Positions 19,716 through 30,870 of a DNA stretch of 64,000 nt are shown here, in pieces (the first letter of the stretch is position 1; each line of letters starts with the position of its first letter). The DNA is from Serratia sp. H1w (GTDB taxonomy: Bacteria > Pseudomonadota > Gammaproteobacteria > Enterobacterales > Enterobacteriaceae). The position numbers were made by a program, and so were the translations under genes. The stretch is from positions 96,665 to 160,664 of the forward strand of contig NZ_AYMQ01000055.1 of the NCBI RefSeq assembly GCF_000633355.1, given 5' to 3'. The notes under the pieces were generated by a model. That model saw only the letters and a list, made by a program, of their open reading frames with translations, had not been told where the DNA came from and did not search any database.

Positions 19716-20432
19716 TTATGCGCCGCGTTGCAGCAGCATAGACTTGATATGACCAATTGCACGGGTCGGATTCAAGCCCTTAGGACATACACTGACACAA
19801 TTCATAATGCTATGGCAGCGGAAAACACTGAAAGCGTCGTTCAGATCATCCAATCGTGCTTCAGTTTCCGTATCACGGCTGTCGATCAGGAAGCGGTACG
19901 CCGCCAACAATCCGGCCGGGCCAACAAACTTGTCAGGGTTCCACCAGAACGATGGACAAGAGGTGGAGCAACAGGCACAGAGAATACATTCGTACAATCC
20001 ATCCAGTTTTTCCCGCTGATCCGGCGTTTGCAAGTGCTCACGCGCCGGAGGATTCTTGCCATCATTGATTAAGAACGGCTTAATCTTTTCGTACTGGGTG
20101 TAAAACTGCCCCATATCCACGACCAGATCACGCACCACCGGTAACCCCGGTAATGGGCGGATCACGATCTTGTTGTTGCCTTTACGCAACGACGAGACTG
20201 GAGTGATACAAGCCAAACCGTTCTTACCGTTCATATTGATGCCGTCTGAACCGCACACGCCTTCACGGCAAGAACGGCGGAACGACAAGGTCGGGTCTTT
20301 TTCTTTCAGCTGGATCAACGCATCCAGCAGCATCATGTCACGGCCTTCTTCCGCTTCCAGGCTGTAGTCCTGCATATGCGGGGCGCTATCGACATCCGGA
20401 TTGTAGCGATAGATAGAGAATTCAAGTTTCAT
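19716..20432 (-). CDS. sdhB: Succinate dehydrogenase iron-sulfur subunit
   Basis: SdhB (238 aa from the ATG at 20432) carries electrons from FAD in SdhA to quinone through three clusters. The [2Fe-2S] ligands are C55, C60, D63 and C75 in CREGVCGSDG...LAC, including the Asp ligand typical of the E. coli enzyme. The C-terminal [4Fe-4S]/[3Fe-4S] motifs are CILCACCSTSCP and the later CHSIMNCVSVCPKGL. A TTG one codon upstream is in frame but unneeded. Confidence 0.98.
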   Translation of the reverse strand: MKLEFSIYRYNPDVDSAPHMQDYSLEAEEGRDMMLLDALIQLKEKDPTLSFRRSCREGVCGSDGINMNGKNGLACITPVSSLRKGNNKIVIRPLPGLPVVRDLVVDMGQFYTQYEKIKPFLINDGKNPPAREHLQTPDQREKLDGLYECILCACCSTSCPSFWWNPDKFVGPAGLLAAYRFLIDSRDTETEARLDDLNDAFSVFRCHSIMNCVSVCPKGLNPTRAIGHIKSMLLQRGA

Positions 20433-20448
20433 CAATCGAGCTCCGCAA

Positions 20449-22215
20449 TTAGTAAGAACGCACTTTCGGCGGGAATGCCGCGCGCAGCTTCGGTTGCATG
20501 TTCACTTCACGACGCGTCATGCTTTCCGATTGCGGCAGATACAGCGAATGGCACAGCCAGTTGGCATCATCACGTTCCGGGTAGTCGAAGCGGCTATGCG
20601 CGCCACGGCTCTCGGTACGGTAGTTGGCCGACACGGCGGTGGAATACGCGGTCTCCATCAGGTTATCCAACTCCAGGCATTCGATACGCTGGGTGTTGAA
20701 TTCGCTGGAGGTATCGTCCAGGCGTGCGTTCTTCAGACGTTCACGGATCACTTTCAACTCTTCCAACCCTTTCGCCATCGCATCACCTTCACGGAATACC
20801 GAGAAGTTGTGCTGCATACAGGATTGCAGTGCCTTGCGGATCTCCACCGGATCTTCACCAGAACGGGTGTTGTTCCAACGGTTCAGACGATCCAGCGAGG
20901 CTTCGACGTCCGATTCGCTGGCGTCACGGCTTTCGCCCTGCTCTGCCAACGACTCTTGCAGGTGCATACCGGCAGAACGACCAAACACCACCAGGTCCAG
21001 CAGTGAGTTGCCACCCAGACGGTTGGCGCCGTGTACCGATACGCAGGCAATTTCGCCAACCGCGAACAGCCCAGGGATCACCACGTCTTCGCCTTTCTCG
21101 TTCACGGTCAGCGCCTGGCCGGTCACTTTGGTCGGAATACCGCCCATCATATAGTGGCAGGTAGGAATGACCGGGATCGGCTCTTTGACCGGGTCGACGT
21201 GAGCGAAGGTACGGGACAGTTCCAGAATGCCCGGCAGACGGGATTCCAGCACTTCTTTGCCCAGGTGATCCAGCTTCAGCTTGGCGTGTGGGCCCCAAGG
21301 ACCGTCACAGCCGCGGCCTTCGCGGATCTCAATCATGATGGAACGAGCTACCACGTCGCGGCCCGCCAGATCTTTGGCGTTTGGCGCATAACGTTCCATG
21401 AAGCGTTCGCCATGCTTGTTCAGCAGGTAACCACCTTCACCACGGCAGCCTTCGGTCACCAGCACGCCCGCACCGGCAATACCGGTTGGGTGGAACTGCC
21501 ACATTTCCATATCCTGCACCGGCACGCCGGCGCGCAGCGCCATACCGACACCGTCACCGGTATTGATGTGGGCGTTGGTGGTGGATTGGTAAATACGGCC
21601 TGCCCCGCCGGTCGCCAGGATGGTTGCCTTGGCTTTGAAGTACACGACTTCACCGGTTTCGATACAGATAGCGGTAGTGCCCACCACCGCGCCATCCTGG
21701 TTTTTCACCAGATCCAGCGCATACCACTCGGAGAAGATGGTGGTGTGGTTTTTCAGGTTCTGCTGATAAAGGGTGTGCAACAGCGCGTGACCGGTACGGT
21801 CAGCCGCCGCAGCGGTACGGGCCGCCTGCTCGCCACCAAAGTTCAGTGACTGGCCGCCAAACGGACGTTGATAGATACGGCCATCTTCCAGACGGGAGAA
21901 CGGCAGGCCCATATGTTCCAGTTCCAGAATCGCTTCCGGGCCGGTTTTACACATATATTCAATGGCGTCCTGGTCACCGATATAGTCGGAACCTTTCACC
22001 GTGTCATACATATGCCATTCCCAGTTATCTTCGTGGTTGTTGCCCAGGGCTACGGTAATGCCGCCCTGTGCAGACACGGTATGGGAACGGGTCGGGAATA
22101 CTTTGGAAAGCAGGGCACAGGTTGAGCCTGCCTGGGAAATTTGCAGTGCCGCGCGCATACCTGCGCCACCTGCACCGATAACCACTGCATCAAACTCTCT
22201 GACTGGCAGTTTCAT
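20449..22215 (-). CDS. sdhA: Succinate dehydrogenase flavoprotein subunit
   Basis: The catalytic subunit (588 aa, same as E. coli) oxidises succinate to fumarate. It has a dinucleotide-binding start ([16 protein letters not shown]), H45 in [10 protein letters not shown], which is the residue covalently bound to FAD in the E. coli enzyme, and the substrate-site block [19 protein letters not shown]. It stands directly against the sdhD stop (22216). Confidence 0.98.
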   Translation of the reverse strand: MKLPVREFDAVVIGAGGAGMRAALQISQAGSTCALLSKVFPTRSHTVSAQGGITVALGNNHEDNWEWHMYDTVKGSDYIGDQDAIEYMCKTGPEAILELEHMGLPFSRLEDGRIYQRPFGGQSLNFGGEQAARTAAAADRTGHALLHTLYQQNLKNHTTIFSEWYALDLVKNQDGAVVGTTAICIETGEVVYFKAKATILATGGAGRIYQSTTNAHINTGDGVGMALRAGVPVQDMEMWQFHPTGIAGAGVLVTEGCRGEGGYLLNKHGERFMERYAPNAKDLAGRDVVARSIMIEIREGRGCDGPWGPHAKLKLDHLGKEVLESRLPGILELSRTFAHVDPVKEPIPVIPTCHYMMGGIPTKVTGQALTVNEKGEDVVIPGLFAVGEIACVSVHGANRLGGNSLLDLVVFGRSAGMHLQESLAEQGESRDASESDVEASLDRLNRWNNTRSGEDPVEIRKALQSCMQHNFSVFREGDAMAKGLEELKVIRERLKNARLDDTSSEFNTQRIECLELDNLMETAYSTAVSANYRTESRGAHSRFDYPERDDANWLCHSLYLPQSESMTRREVNMQPKLRAAFPPKVRSY

Positions 22216-22563
22216 TTAAGCACCCCACACTACGATTGTTCCGTACAGTAAATAGACCAGCAACGTGACGACAATCGCCAGTTGCAGCACCAGGCGTAAT
22301 GCCAGTGGCTTGATGTAGTCCGTCAGCACCTGCCACATACCCACCCAAGCGTGAACCAGGATCGACAGCAATGTCAGCAAGGTGAATACTTTCGTAATGG
22401 AGGTGGCGAAGAAGCCGCGCCAGATTTCATAGGTGATGTCCGGAGCCGTAACGACGAAGCCCAGGATATAGATAACATACAGGGTGATGACGATGGCGGA
22501 AGCACGCAGTAACAACCAGTCGTGTACTCCGTTACGCCCTAATGCAGAAACGTTGCTTACCAT
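22216..22563 (-). CDS. sdhD: Succinate dehydrogenase membrane anchor SdhD
   Basis: A 115-residue anchor with three membrane helices that helps bind heme b and ubiquinone. The start [16 protein letters not shown] at 22563 matches the family; an upstream in-frame ATG lies within sdhC and is not the start. H71 and Y83 (quinone-site Tyr) are conserved. It overlaps the end of sdhC by 7 bases. Confidence 0.97.
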   Translation of the reverse strand: MVSNVSALGRNGVHDWLLLRASAIVITLYVIYILGFVVTAPDITYEIWRGFFATSITKVFTLLTLLSILVHAWVGMWQVLTDYIKPLALRLVLQLAIVVTLLVYLLYGTIVVWGA

Positions 22564-22946
22564 ACGAGGACTCCAGCCAGAATTGACAGCACGACGGTCA
22601 GACCGAACGCCACCTGGGCAGAACGGGTACCTGCGGCTAAACTCTCTTCGATATAGCCAAAATCCATTAACAAGTGGCGAATGCCACCGCAAATGTGATA
22701 GGCCAGCGCAGTGAGGATCCCCCAGAAAATGAATTTCACGAAGAAGCTATTCATGATGGAGGCAGCGTACAGGAAGCCCTCTTGAGAAGAGAGAGAGATG
22801 CCCAGCAGCCAGAGGAGAATGCCCACGGCAACGAAAGTAATTACGCCAGAGACTCGGTGTAAGATGGACGCTATCGCAGTTACAGGAAACCGGATCGTTT
22901 GCAGATCCAGATTGATATGTCTTTGTTTTTTCACGGTTTTTCCCAC
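22557..22946 (-). CDS. sdhC: Succinate dehydrogenase cytochrome b556 subunit SdhC
   Basis: A 129-residue anchor with three helices; H84 in [12 protein letters not shown] is the heme b ligand, and SILHRVSGV holds quinone-site residues. The start codon is GTG. It is the first gene of the ten-kilobase sdhCDAB-sucABCD unit and is divergent from gltA. Confidence 0.97.
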   Translation of the reverse strand: MGKTVKKQRHINLDLQTIRFPVTAIASILHRVSGVITFVAVGILLWLLGISLSSQEGFLYAASIMNSFFVKFIFWGILTALAYHICGGIRHLLMDFGYIEESLAAGTRSAQVAFGLTVVLSILAGVLVW

Positions 22947-23581
22947 ACAGCTCTTATTATTTTCCTTCCTCCGGGCCTGGGTGGGGATCAGACAGCGTCA
23001 AGAGTTTTCACTCTTACACCTCACGCGCTCAAACATGGACATCCTAGTGCTTAAACGGCGCGTAGTTATAACGCTGGGTGCTCCTACTTCAGGGTAATCC
23101 GGAGACCTGGCGGCAGTATAGGAGGTTCACATTCTTATTACAATTCCCATACAATCCCTTTGGTCACATTTCCCCTAAACAGTGATTTAGATCACGATTA
23201 TTACATTTAACACTAAATTAATTATCTGATTTGACAAGAGATCAACATTTCCATTACAAATAGGGTAGCGATCAGCCCTATGATGCACTAGCGGTCACCG
23301 GATACACTTCCCCCTACGCGTAAGTTATGCAACAGTGTATGTGGTTAAAATTCCAAACATATCGTAGGTTAATGATTAAAAGAAAATAACGAATCCCGAT
23401 GAATCGTTAACGGCTGCTAACCCGTCTTGTTCGCCTGGTACGCACTCTGTCCCCTACCAGCGTAAATGCGCTGTCGCTCACAGAGTTAGCGTTCGCTCGA
23501 CTTTAATGCGGGCAACCTGCGGAGATTTAAGGTATTTCAGTTGTTAGAGGTTTTTAAAATAAGGCGTTAAGGAGATTGTAA
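22947..23581. promoter_or_regulatory. Divergent sdhC / gltA control region
   Basis: A 635-base AT-rich gap with no credible gene, separating two TCA units read in opposite directions. In E. coli this region is bound by ArcA, CRP and FNR. I can point to a CRP-like site at 23180-23197; the rest has AT-rich stretches that could hold several promoters and ArcA sites but no motif I can place with confidence. Confidence 0.6.
23180..23197. promoter_or_regulatory. Candidate CRP site between sdhC and gltA
   Basis: GTGA-TTTAGA-TCAC at 23182-23195 is a perfect inverted repeat of the CRP half-site core with the required 6-base spacer. Its position fits catabolite control of sdh and gltA as known in E. 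coli. Confidence 0.55.
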
Positions 23582-24871
23582 ATGACTGATAAGAAAGCGA
23601 CGCTAAGCATCAACAACGGCGAAGCTCCGATCGAACTGGGCGTACTTACCCCTTCACTGGGCCCTGATGTTATTGACGTACGCGCCCTGGGCTCCAAAGG
23701 TTATTTCACATTTGATCCCGGCTTTACCTCTACCGCTTCCTGTGAATCCAAAATCACGTTTATCGACGGCGACAAAGGTATCCTGCTGCACCGCGGCTTC
23801 CCGATTGAGCAGTTGGCGAAAGACTCTTCCTACCTGGAAGTGTGTTACATCCTGCTGTACGGCGAAACCCCGAGCGCGGAAGAGTTCGAAACCTTCAAAA
23901 CCACGGTAACCCGTCACACCATGATCCACGACCAGATCACCCATCTGTTCCGTGGTTTCCGCCGTGACTCACACCCAATGGCGGTACTGTGCGGCGTGAC
24001 CGGTGCCTTGGCGGCGTTCTATCACGATGCGCTGGACGTTAACAACGAACGCCACCGTGAGATCACCGCATTCCGCCTGCTGTCCAAAATGCCTACCGTG
24101 GCAGCAATGTGTTACAAGTATTCTCTCGGCCAGCCGTTTGTCTACCCACGTAACGATCTGTCCTACGCCGGTAACTTCCTGCGCATGATGTTTGCCACCC
24201 CTTGCGAAGAGTACGTGGTGAACCCGGTGTTGGAACGTGCCATGGACCGTATCCTGATCCTGCATGCCGATCATGAGCAGAACGCCTCAACGTCTACCGT
24301 GCGTACCGCCGGTTCATCTGGCGCCAACCCGTTTGCCTGTATCGCGGCCGGTATCGCTTCCCTGTGGGGACCAGCGCACGGCGGTGCCAACGAAGCGGCA
24401 CTGAAGATGCTGGAAGAGATCAAAACCGTTGAGCACATTCCTGAGTTCATCAAGCGCGCCAAGGACAAGAACGACTCATTCCGCCTGATGGGCTTTGGCC
24501 ACCGCGTGTACAAAAACTACGACCCGCGCGCCACCGTGATGCGTGAAACCTGTCACGAAGTGCTGAAAGAGCTGAACAAGAAAGACGACAACCTGCTGCA
24601 GGTTGCGATGGAGCTGGAACACATCGCGCTGAACGACCCGTACTTCATCGAGAAGAAACTGTACCCTAACGTCGATTTCTATTCAGGTATCATCCTGAAA
24701 GCGATGGGTATTCCTTCTTCCATGTTTACGGTGATCTTCGCCATTGCCCGCACCATCGGCTGGATCGCTCACTGGAACGAAATGCACGACGAAGGCATCA
24801 AGATTGCCCGCCCACGTCAGCTGTATACCGGTTATCCAGAGCGTGAGTTCAAGTCTCAGGTTAAAAAGTAA
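23582..24871 (+). CDS. gltA: Citrate synthase (type II)
   Basis: GltA condenses acetyl-CoA and oxaloacetate to start the TCA cycle. At 429 residues it is the large Gram-negative hexameric type that is inhibited by NADH. Active-site blocks are present: [23 protein letters not shown] and [14 protein letters not shown], with the catalytic His residues, and the later PNVDFYSGI with the catalytic Asp. GGAG lies 8 bases before the ATG. It stands alone and ends at a terminator. Confidence 0.98.
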   Translation: MTDKKATLSINNGEAPIELGVLTPSLGPDVIDVRALGSKGYFTFDPGFTSTASCESKITFIDGDKGILLHRGFPIEQLAKDSSYLEVCYILLYGETPSAEEFETFKTTVTRHTMIHDQITHLFRGFRRDSHPMAVLCGVTGALAAFYHDALDVNNERHREITAFRLLSKMPTVAAMCYKYSLGQPFVYPRNDLSYAGNFLRMMFATPCEEYVVNPVLERAMDRILILHADHEQNASTSTVRTAGSSGANPFACIAAGIASLWGPAHGGANEAALKMLEEIKTVEHIPEFIKRAKDKNDSFRLMGFGHRVYKNYDPRATVMRETCHEVLKELNKKDDNLLQVAMELEHIALNDPYFIEKKLYPNVDFYSGIILKAMGIPSSMFTVIFAIARTIGWIAHWNEMHDEGIKIARPRQLYTGYPEREFKSQVKK

Positions 24872-24915
24872 GCCTTGGCAGGGGCGTTATATTCGCCCCA
24901 ATACTGCTAATGACC

Positions 24916-24942
24916 AACGCTGCCTCAACGGCAGCGTTTTTT
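24916..24942 (+). terminator. gltA terminator
   Basis: AACGCTGCC-TCAAC-GGCAGCGTT followed by TTTT: a perfect 9-base stem and T-run, 45 bases after the gltA stop. It lies just before the end of nei, which converges. Confidence 0.93.
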
Positions 24943-24947
24943 ATGGG

Positions 24948-25739
24948 TTATCGCTGGCAAATCGGACACCAATAAAATGGTCGTGAAGATAGCGCCATCT
25001 TCTCTATCATCGCCCCACAGCGTGGGCAAGGCTCACCGCTGCGATGGAACACCTTGAAGCTGAACAGCGTGCCGTGATGGCGATTTTCATCGACCTGACC
25101 ACGGGTGTGATAAGAAATTCGCGGAATTTCCAGCAACGCCTGCGCTAACTTATCCAGCTCTTCAGGGGTCAGATCCTGCGGTTTATGCTTGGGTGCCAGC
25201 TCCGCCTGCCATAAAATCTCGGCTCGTAGATAGTTACCCAACCCCGCCAAAAATGACTGATCCAGCAACATCCCACCCAGTTGACGCTTAGCAAACGTCG
25301 GTGACAGCAACCGCTGCTTTACCTGATCCACTGTCAACGCCATATCCAGCACGTCAGGACCAATACGTTGCAAAAACGGATGCTGTTCAATCTCGCCGCG
25401 CGGTGCAATGGTGATATCCGAAGCGCTGTACAGCAAGATCGCCCACTCTGCCGTCTCCAACCGGACACGCAAATCACGCTTGGTATCCGGCGTTTCACCC
25501 GCTGGCACCACCTTCCATACACCATACAACTGGTTATGGCTGTACATGGTCAAGCCATTGGAGAAATCGGTTAACAAGGCTTTACCACGCGGTTCGATGG
25601 CGGTGATACGTTCGCCAATCAGTTCGTTCTGATAGTGTTTCAGTTGGGGGAAAGCAAACCAGACTTCGGTCAGCGGTTGATCGATCATCACCACCGCCAG
25701 CTTATCTGCCGCCCGGCGGATCTCCGGCCCTTCCGGCAT
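24948..25739 (-). CDS. nei: Endonuclease VIII
   Basis: A DNA glycosylase/AP lyase that removes oxidised pyrimidines. The 263-residue product begins [13 protein letters not shown] after the Met, giving the catalytic P1 and E2 of the mature enzyme. The H2TH region is present around [11 protein letters not shown], and the C-terminal zinc finger has CPRCG ... WCPICQ. It has the E. coli length and sits alone between gltA and the pxp unit. Confidence 0.97.
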   Translation of the reverse strand: MPEGPEIRRAADKLAVVMIDQPLTEVWFAFPQLKHYQNELIGERITAIEPRGKALLTDFSNGLTMYSHNQLYGVWKVVPAGETPDTKRDLRVRLETAEWAILLYSASDITIAPRGEIEQHPFLQRIGPDVLDMALTVDQVKQRLLSPTFAKRQLGGMLLDQSFLAGLGNYLRAEILWQAELAPKHKPQDLTPEELDKLAQALLEIPRISYHTRGQVDENRHHGTLFSFKVFHRSGEPCPRCGAMIEKMALSSRPFYWCPICQR

Positions 25740-25764
25740 AAACCACTCCTTAATTGAAAATCCT

Positions 25765-25811
25765 GTAGGGGCGCCGCATGCTGCGCCCGTTTATCCGCAT
25801 GCTGCGCCCGT
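25765..25811. repeat. GC-rich dispersed palindromic repeat, copy 3 plus a half copy
   Basis: A full unit GTAGGGGCGCCGCATGC...GCGCCC at 25765-25788 is followed by a second partial unit CCGCATGCTGCGCCCGT at 25795-25811. They lie in the 141-base gap between nei and pcp. Confidence 0.75.
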
Positions 25812-25834
25812 CTTGATAATCATTGGGTTGGTCA

Positions 25835-25854
25835 GGGTCGAACATGTTCGACCC
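25835..25854. repeat. Perfect 20-base palindrome between pcp and nei
   Basis: GGGTCGAACA and TGTTCGACCC form a perfect palindrome, followed by CCTACAA as in the GC-rich repeats. It is probably a variant of the same dispersed family with different core bases, and lies 26 bases after the pcp stop on the transcript. Confidence 0.7.
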
Positions 25855-25880
25855 CTACAAATTCAGCAACATTGTCACCT

Positions 25881-26525
25881 TCAGTGCGTGGCGCCACCCA
25901 CCACTTTCAAGTCATGCTCTACCTGCAAGGCAATCGAAATCGCCATTTCCAAGGCAAACAGTACCGTCTGGGCTGCCATACTCGGCGCACCAGGATGCTG
26001 TGCCGCCTGCTCAGGCAGATAAGGGATATGAATAAAACCGCCCTTCACCGCCTGCTGCCCGCTTAAGCGGTGCAACAGACCGTACATCACATGATTACAG
26101 ACATAGGTTCCGGCAGTTTGTGATACCGAAGCCGGAATACCGGCCTCACGCATCGCATTTACCACCGCCTTGATCGGCAAGGTGCTGAAATAGGCCGCCG
26201 GGCCGTCTGCCACAATGGCCTGGTCGATCGGCTGCTGCCCCTGATTATCGGGAATACGCGCATCATCGACGTTAATCGCAACTCGTTCCAGCGTAATGTC
26301 GGTGCGTCCACCGGCCTGGCCGATCGCCAGCACCATCACCGGTTGGACTTCGTCAATGGCCGCATTCAACACAGTCAACGCCTCACCGAAGACACAAGGA
26401 AGCTGGCGCGCAATAATGTGCGCCCCACCAAGTTCCAGATCGTTAAGCTGTTTCACCACTTCCCAGGAAGGGTTGACACGCTCGCCGCCAAACGGCTCAA
26501 AGCCGGTAATCAATACTTTCTGCAT
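25881..26525 (-). CDS. pcp: Pyroglutamyl-peptidase I
   Basis: A cysteine peptidase (family C15, 214 aa) that removes N-terminal pyroglutamate (5-oxoproline) from peptides. The catalytic triad is visible: E80 in [13 protein letters not shown]143 in [14 protein letters not shown] and H166 in [10 protein letters not shown]. It is the last gene of the pxpB-pxpC-pxpA-DUF969-DUF979 unit, 8 bases after the DUF979 stop. Its product, 5-oxoproline, is the substrate of PxpABC. Confidence 0.97.
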   Translation of the reverse strand: MQKVLITGFEPFGGERVNPSWEVVKQLNDLELGGAHIIARQLPCVFGEALTVLNAAIDEVQPVMVLAIGQAGGRTDITLERVAINVDDARIPDNQGQQPIDQAIVADGPAAYFSTLPIKAVVNAMREAGIPASVSQTAGTYVCNHVMYGLLHRLSGQQAVKGGFIHIPYLPEQAAQHPGAPSMAAQTVLFALEMAISIALQVEHDLKVVGGATH

Positions 26526-26533
26526 GCGTTCTC

Positions 26534-27541
26534 CTAGAGGAACATCAGGAAATAGAGCAGGAATACGTTAACCAGCAGCAACGTGACCCCGGTCGGTATC
26601 TGCGCCTTGATGACCGCATTCTTGTCCGGCAACTCCAGTAACGCCGCCGGTACAATATTAAAGTTAGCAGCCATCGGCGTCATCAGCGTGCCGCAATAGC
26701 CGGAGAACATGCCAATCGCCGCCATTACCGCCGGATTACCGCCGTGTTGCAGCACCAGAATGGGAATACCAATCCCCGCAGTCACAATCGGGAAGGCAGC
26801 AAATGCGTTGCCCATCACCATAGTCAGCACCGCCATACCGATGGCATACACCGCCACGGCAACAAAGCGGTTATCTACTGCCAGGTATTCCTGCGTCAGA
26901 TGAGAGACTGCAGTACCGACACCCGCCGTGGTAAACAGCAGGCCGAGGGTTGCCAGGATCTGCGGCAGGATGAAGGCCCAGCCGATGGAGTCGAGCAGGC
27001 GACGAGCTTCCTGCACGGGCTGTGAAGCGGTCTCATGAGTCATCTTCACCGCGATAGCCAAACCGAGCAGACAGCCGACGGTCATGGAGAACAGTGTGAT
27101 CAAGGTGGAGTGGTTACCGCTGCCAAACACCGCCTGTTGCAAGGCAGGGATATTATTGAACATCAGCACGCCGATCACCGTGACTACCGGGATCGCCAAC
27201 GCAGGAACAAACAGACGGTTGCCCAGGCGTTTAGCACTGGTTTCACGCTCTTGCTGACTGCGCTGATGATAGCTGCCGAGGCGAACGCCGCCGAAACCGG
27301 CAATCAGGGCCATCACGACGACCAGCACCCCGACGACGATATGCAATTGACGTTTGGCTTCCGCCCCGCTGCCAAACAGGCCGTAGGTCCAGTCGCCCAC
27401 CAGGAAGATCAACCCGTACAAGGCCCAGAACAGGCCGGTAGTCACACGGCGCGGGTTGGCCTTATCACGAAATGACATCGCAGCGACGAACAGTAATACC
27501 GCTCCCGCCAGCCAGTAGAGATACTGTTGTTGGAAAATCAT
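26534..27541 (-). CDS. DUF979 family membrane protein (candidate transporter half)
   Basis: A 335-residue, very hydrophobic protein with about nine or ten membrane segments and no catalytic motif that I recognise. It matches the DUF979 family. Its start overlaps the DUF969 stop by 4 bases, so the two are made together, and pcp follows at once. DUF969/DUF979 pairs are also known beside pcp in Gram-positive bacteria. I infer a two-subunit transporter for pyroglutamate or pyroglutamyl peptides; this is not shown by sequence alone. Confidence 0.85.
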   Translation of the reverse strand: MIFQQQYLYWLAGAVLLFVAAMSFRDKANPRRVTTGLFWALYGLIFLVGDWTYGLFGSGAEAKRQLHIVVGVLVVVMALIAGFGGVRLGSYHQRSQQERETSAKRLGNRLFVPALAIPVVTVIGVLMFNNIPALQQAVFGSGNHSTLITLFSMTVGCLLGLAIAVKMTHETASQPVQEARRLLDSIGWAFILPQILATLGLLFTTAGVGTAVSHLTQEYLAVDNRFVAVAVYAIGMAVLTMVMGNAFAAFPIVTAGIGIPILVLQHGGNPAVMAAIGMFSGYCGTLMTPMAANFNIVPAALLELPDKNAVIKAQIPTGVTLLLVNVFLLYFLMFL

Positions 27542-28275
27542 TGGCCTTCTCCCTTCGCCTGCATCGCCGCCTGGTTAAGCTTGCTCAATTCGGCAGTCAG
27601 TTGTTTATCCATGCGGTACAAACGGAAAGAGTGGATCAGGAAAGCAAAGATCGCCGTCGGGATCCCCAACAGCGCAATATGCAGCGGCTCGGTCTGGATG
27701 CCGCCGGATTCCAGCATAAAGTTATGCATAAAGATGATCGCGCCAAAGGCGACAAAGATATCTTCGCCAAAGAACAACCCGACGTTATCGGTTGCAGCGG
27801 ACATGGCACGCAGACGGTGACGTACATGGTCCGGCAAATCGCCATAGCGGTTTTCCGTGGCACCTTCCGCCATCGGTGCCAGCAACGGACGCACCATCTG
27901 CGGTTGGCCACCCAGGCTGGTCAGCCCCATTGCCGCAGTCACTTCACGGACAAACAGGTAGACAATCAGCAAACGTCCGGCGGTAGCACTTTTTATTTTG
28001 GCGATCCACGCCTGCGCCCGCTCTTTCAGGCCATGGCGCTCCAACAGCCCGATAATCGGCAGCGGAAGCAGCAGGATCAGTGGCAGGTTGCGGGTATTGA
28101 GAAAACCCTCACCGAGTTTTTCCAAAATCACGTCTAACGGCATCAACGCCGCCAGCCCGGTGATAATACCGGCGGCAATCACCACCAGCACCGGGTTAAA
28201 ACGCAAGACAAATCCAACCACGATGGCGGCGATGCCGATCAGTGGCCAGAGGTTTACTGCTTGTTCCATATCCAA
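27538..28275 (-). CDS. DUF969 family membrane protein (candidate transporter half)
   Basis: A 245-residue membrane protein with about six hydrophobic segments and the conserved loop REVTAAMGLTSLGGQPQMV followed by PMAEGATENRYG, typical of DUF969. It overlaps DUF979 by 4 bases and starts 60 bases after the pxpA stop. The architecture (two unequal membrane halves encoded side by side) recalls split secondary transporters such as those for gluconate or C4-dicarboxylates. Substrate is inferred from neighbours only. Confidence 0.85.
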   Translation of the reverse strand: MDMEQAVNLWPLIGIAAIVVGFVLRFNPVLVVIAAGIITGLAALMPLDVILEKLGEGFLNTRNLPLILLLPLPIIGLLERHGLKERAQAWIAKIKSATAGRLLIVYLFVREVTAAMGLTSLGGQPQMVRPLLAPMAEGATENRYGDLPDHVRHRLRAMSAATDNVGLFFGEDIFVAFGAIIFMHNFMLESGGIQTEPLHIALLGIPTAIFAFLIHSFRLYRMDKQLTAELSKLNQAAMQAKGEGQ

Positions 28276-28335
28276 TTCCCTCTTGTCGCCCTCGGTGTGA
28301 CGGGCAATGTTGTGTTTGCTGTAATAATTATTTTT

Positions 28336-29073
28336 TTATACGGCACTGACGCCAATCTGCTGCTGAGCAAAGCTCTCTCTCAGCTTCCTGGCATAAGCCA
28401 GCGCATGTTCGCCGTCGCCATGCAGGCAGACGGTTTCAGCCTTGACGGAGGCCCAGCCCCCCTCAACGGTACGGACTCGCTGGTGGCAAACCATTTCCAG
28501 CGTCTGTGCTAATGCCAGTTCATCGCTGGCGATCATGGCTCCTGGTTGGCCACGAGGCACTAATGTTCCATCGGCCTGATAGCCGCGATCGGCAAACACT
28601 TCCTGGCGCGTCGTCAGCCCCAGCTTTTCACCGGCGCGGATCAGCTCACTGCCAGCCAGCCCCACCAGACGCAACGCAGGATCTACCGCATGTACCGCGC
28701 GGGCGATGGCTTCGGCCAATGCAGGCTCCACCGCCGCCTGGTTGTAGAGCATGCCGTGTGGTTTCACATGCACCATCACGCCGCCTTCAGCACGGGTAAT
28801 GGCGGCCAGCGCCCCCAGTTGGTACACCACTTGGGCATAGACCGTTTCAACCGGTAGCTGCATCCGGGTGCGGCCAAAATTTTCCCGATCCGGGAAGCTG
28901 GGATGGGCACCGATCGCCACGCCATATTGCAGCGCCCAACGTACCGATTGGCGCATGGTCTGCGCATCCCCGGCATGAAAACCACAGGCAATATTGGCCG
29001 AACTCACCAACTGCAACAGCGCTTCATCATTGGCGCAGCCTTCACCGAGATCGGCATTCAAATCGACGATCAT
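28336..29073 (-). CDS. pxpA: 5-oxoprolinase subunit PxpA
   Basis: A LamB/YcsF-family protein (245 aa) that, with PxpB and PxpC, hydrolyses 5-oxoproline to glutamate using ATP. The family start [19 protein letters not shown] and the block [14 protein letters not shown] are intact, followed by [18 protein letters not shown]. Its ATG overlaps the pxpC stop by 4 bases. Confidence 0.97.
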   Translation of the reverse strand: MIVDLNADLGEGCANDEALLQLVSSANIACGFHAGDAQTMRQSVRWALQYGVAIGAHPSFPDRENFGRTRMQLPVETVYAQVVYQLGALAAITRAEGGVMVHVKPHGMLYNQAAVEPALAEAIARAVHAVDPALRLVGLAGSELIRAGEKLGLTTRQEVFADRGYQADGTLVPRGQPGAMIASDELALAQTLEMVCHQRVRTVEGGWASVKAETVCLHGDGEHALAYARKLRESFAQQQIGVSAV

Positions 29074-29996
29074 TGAACCCCCCAGGCAATCTGTTGAATA
29101 AAGTGATCCTGCTCGGCCTTGGCACGTTGCGCCTCTGCCAGGGTGCAGGGAATAAAGTGAATTGCATCCCCCAGGCGGATCTGCGCCAAGTGGAAAAGAT
29201 CGGCCTCGATCACGCAGGCAATACGCGGGTAACCCCCGGTAGCCTGTGCATCGGCCATCAAGACGATTGGTTGACCATTATGAGGAACCTGGATGACGCC
29301 AGGTATCAGGCCATGCGAAAGCATTTCCCGTTCGGTGGTACGCGTCAGGGCGCTCCCGCCGTGCAGGCGATATCCCATGCGGTTACTCTGCGGGCTGAGC
29401 TGCCAGGCGGTACGCCAGAAGTCGTCCTGCGCCTGTTGGTTAAACTCGTCATACTCCGGCCCGGTCAAGACTCTGATCCGGTTGCTGAACAGCGGCTGCT
29501 TAACGCCAATGACCGTACTCGGCAACGTTTGCGGCTTACCCGCTGGCAGCACGTCGCCCTCTTTCAGCTGTCGGCCGTCCAATCCGCCGAAGCCGGCTTT
29601 CAGATCGGTACTGCGTGAGCCCAGCATTTCCGGCACGTTGATACCGCCAGAAACCGCCAGGTAGCTGCGCATCCCACGTTTAGGCATCTTCAGCGTCAAC
29701 TGCTGGCCTTTTTTGACTGGATAGCGCCAGCCCGTCCACAAAGATTTGCCGTCCAACTGAGCATCGCAGCCTGCACCGGTCAGCGCGATCCAGCCATTCT
29801 GGGTAAACTCGGTGCTGAATTGCCCCAGTGTGATCTCCAGCCCGGCCGCCTCGGGCGCGTTGCCCACCAGCAGGTTGGCTATTTTCAGCGCGGGGATATC
29901 CAGTGCTCCGCCCTGGCTGATACCCAAACGTCGGAAACCGTTACGCCCCAGGTCCTGGACGGTGGTGTAAATACCGGCTCGCAAGATCTTCAGCAT
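29070..29996 (-). CDS. pxpC: 5-oxoprolinase subunit PxpC
   Basis: A 308-residue protein homologous to the carboxyltransferase-like C-terminal part of urea amidolyase (AHS2 domain). The start [22 protein letters not shown] and the block [11 protein letters not shown] are typical. It overlaps pxpB by 7 bases and pxpA by 4 bases, consistent with one complex made from one mRNA. Confidence 0.97.
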   Translation of the reverse strand: MLKILRAGIYTTVQDLGRNGFRRLGISQGGALDIPALKIANLLVGNAPEAAGLEITLGQFSTEFTQNGWIALTGAGCDAQLDGKSLWTGWRYPVKKGQQLTLKMPKRGMRSYLAVSGGINVPEMLGSRSTDLKAGFGGLDGRQLKEGDVLPAGKPQTLPSTVIGVKQPLFSNRIRVLTGPEYDEFNQQAQDDFWRTAWQLSPQSNRMGYRLHGGSALTRTTEREMLSHGLIPGVIQVPHNGQPIVLMADAQATGGYPRIACVIEADLFHLAQIRLGDAIHFIPCTLAEAQRAKAEQDHFIQQIAWGVQ

Positions 29997-30646
29997 ACGC
30001 CCTCCTTCTGTGGCACAAAGCGCACGTTATCGCCCGGGCGCAGCAGCGTCGGTGGCATCTCGTTAGGGTTAAACAGCGCTAACGGCGTGCGGCCAATCAG
30101 TTGCCAGCCACCCGGCGTAACCAGCGGATAAATCCCCGTCTGACCACCACCAATCCCCACCGAACCCGCAGCAACCGACAGACGCGGTTCCGCACGGCGA
30201 GGAGTCGCCAGGCGTTCAGGCATCCCTCCCAAATAGGTAAAACCAGGTTGGAAGCCCAGGAAATACACCACATAAGCCGTGGATGAATGGCATTCGACCA
30301 CTTGCTGCGGTGTCATGCCGGTATGGCGTGCCACTTCTTCCAGGTCGGGGCCATATTCCCCGCCATAGATCACCGGAATATCCACATCACGGGATTCCGG
30401 CACCAGACTTTCGTTGCCTTCCCATCCTTGACGCAGCAGTTCCAGCATCGCTTCGGCATCGGCCTGCGGCGTATACAGCAACAGCGTCAGGTTATTCATC
30501 CCAGGCACCACTTCACGCACATCAGTGTGGTGATTTAACTTTTCTGCCAATGCCCAGATGCGCTGCTGGCTTTGCAGCGTCACCGGGGGTGCCAATTCAA
30601 GCACTACAGCGCGTTCCCCTAGCAGGTAATATTGTGCTCGTTGCAC
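29990..30646 (-). CDS. pxpB: 5-oxoprolinase subunit PxpB
   Basis: The AHS1-domain subunit (218 aa). I place the start at a GTG at 30646 with AAGGAG 6 bases upstream; this gives the E. coli length and the N-terminus [18 protein letters not shown]. The frame is open 22 codons further, but that part is unlike the family. Conserved blocks: [16 protein letters not shown] and [22 protein letters not shown]. It is the first gene of the operon. Confidence 0.96.
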   Translation of the reverse strand: MQRAQYYLLGERAVVLELAPPVTLQSQQRIWALAEKLNHHTDVREVVPGMNNLTLLLYTPQADAEAMLELLRQGWEGNESLVPESRDVDIPVIYGGEYGPDLEEVARHTGMTPQQVVECHSSTAYVVYFLGFQPGFTYLGGMPERLATPRRAEPRLSVAAGSVGIGGGQTGIYPLVTPGGWQLIGRTPLALFNPNEMPPTLLRPGDNVRFVPQKEGVC

Positions 30647-30870
30647 CCCGTTCTCCTTATCCTCGTCTTGTTGCAAGCCGCAGCACGACTGACCGCACAC
30701 GAACGAATGCACTGGTCGCCTGAAGGCAACTTGCAGTTCACAAGGTATTTTATTATTTGAAAAGCGTATCAGTTATGCGGGACGCAGCGCCGGCTGTCAA
30801 GAGAGCAACCTTAGGGAAAATAAGGGATTAGCACGGCTAAAGGGTTCGTTTTACCGAACCCTTCGGCAAA

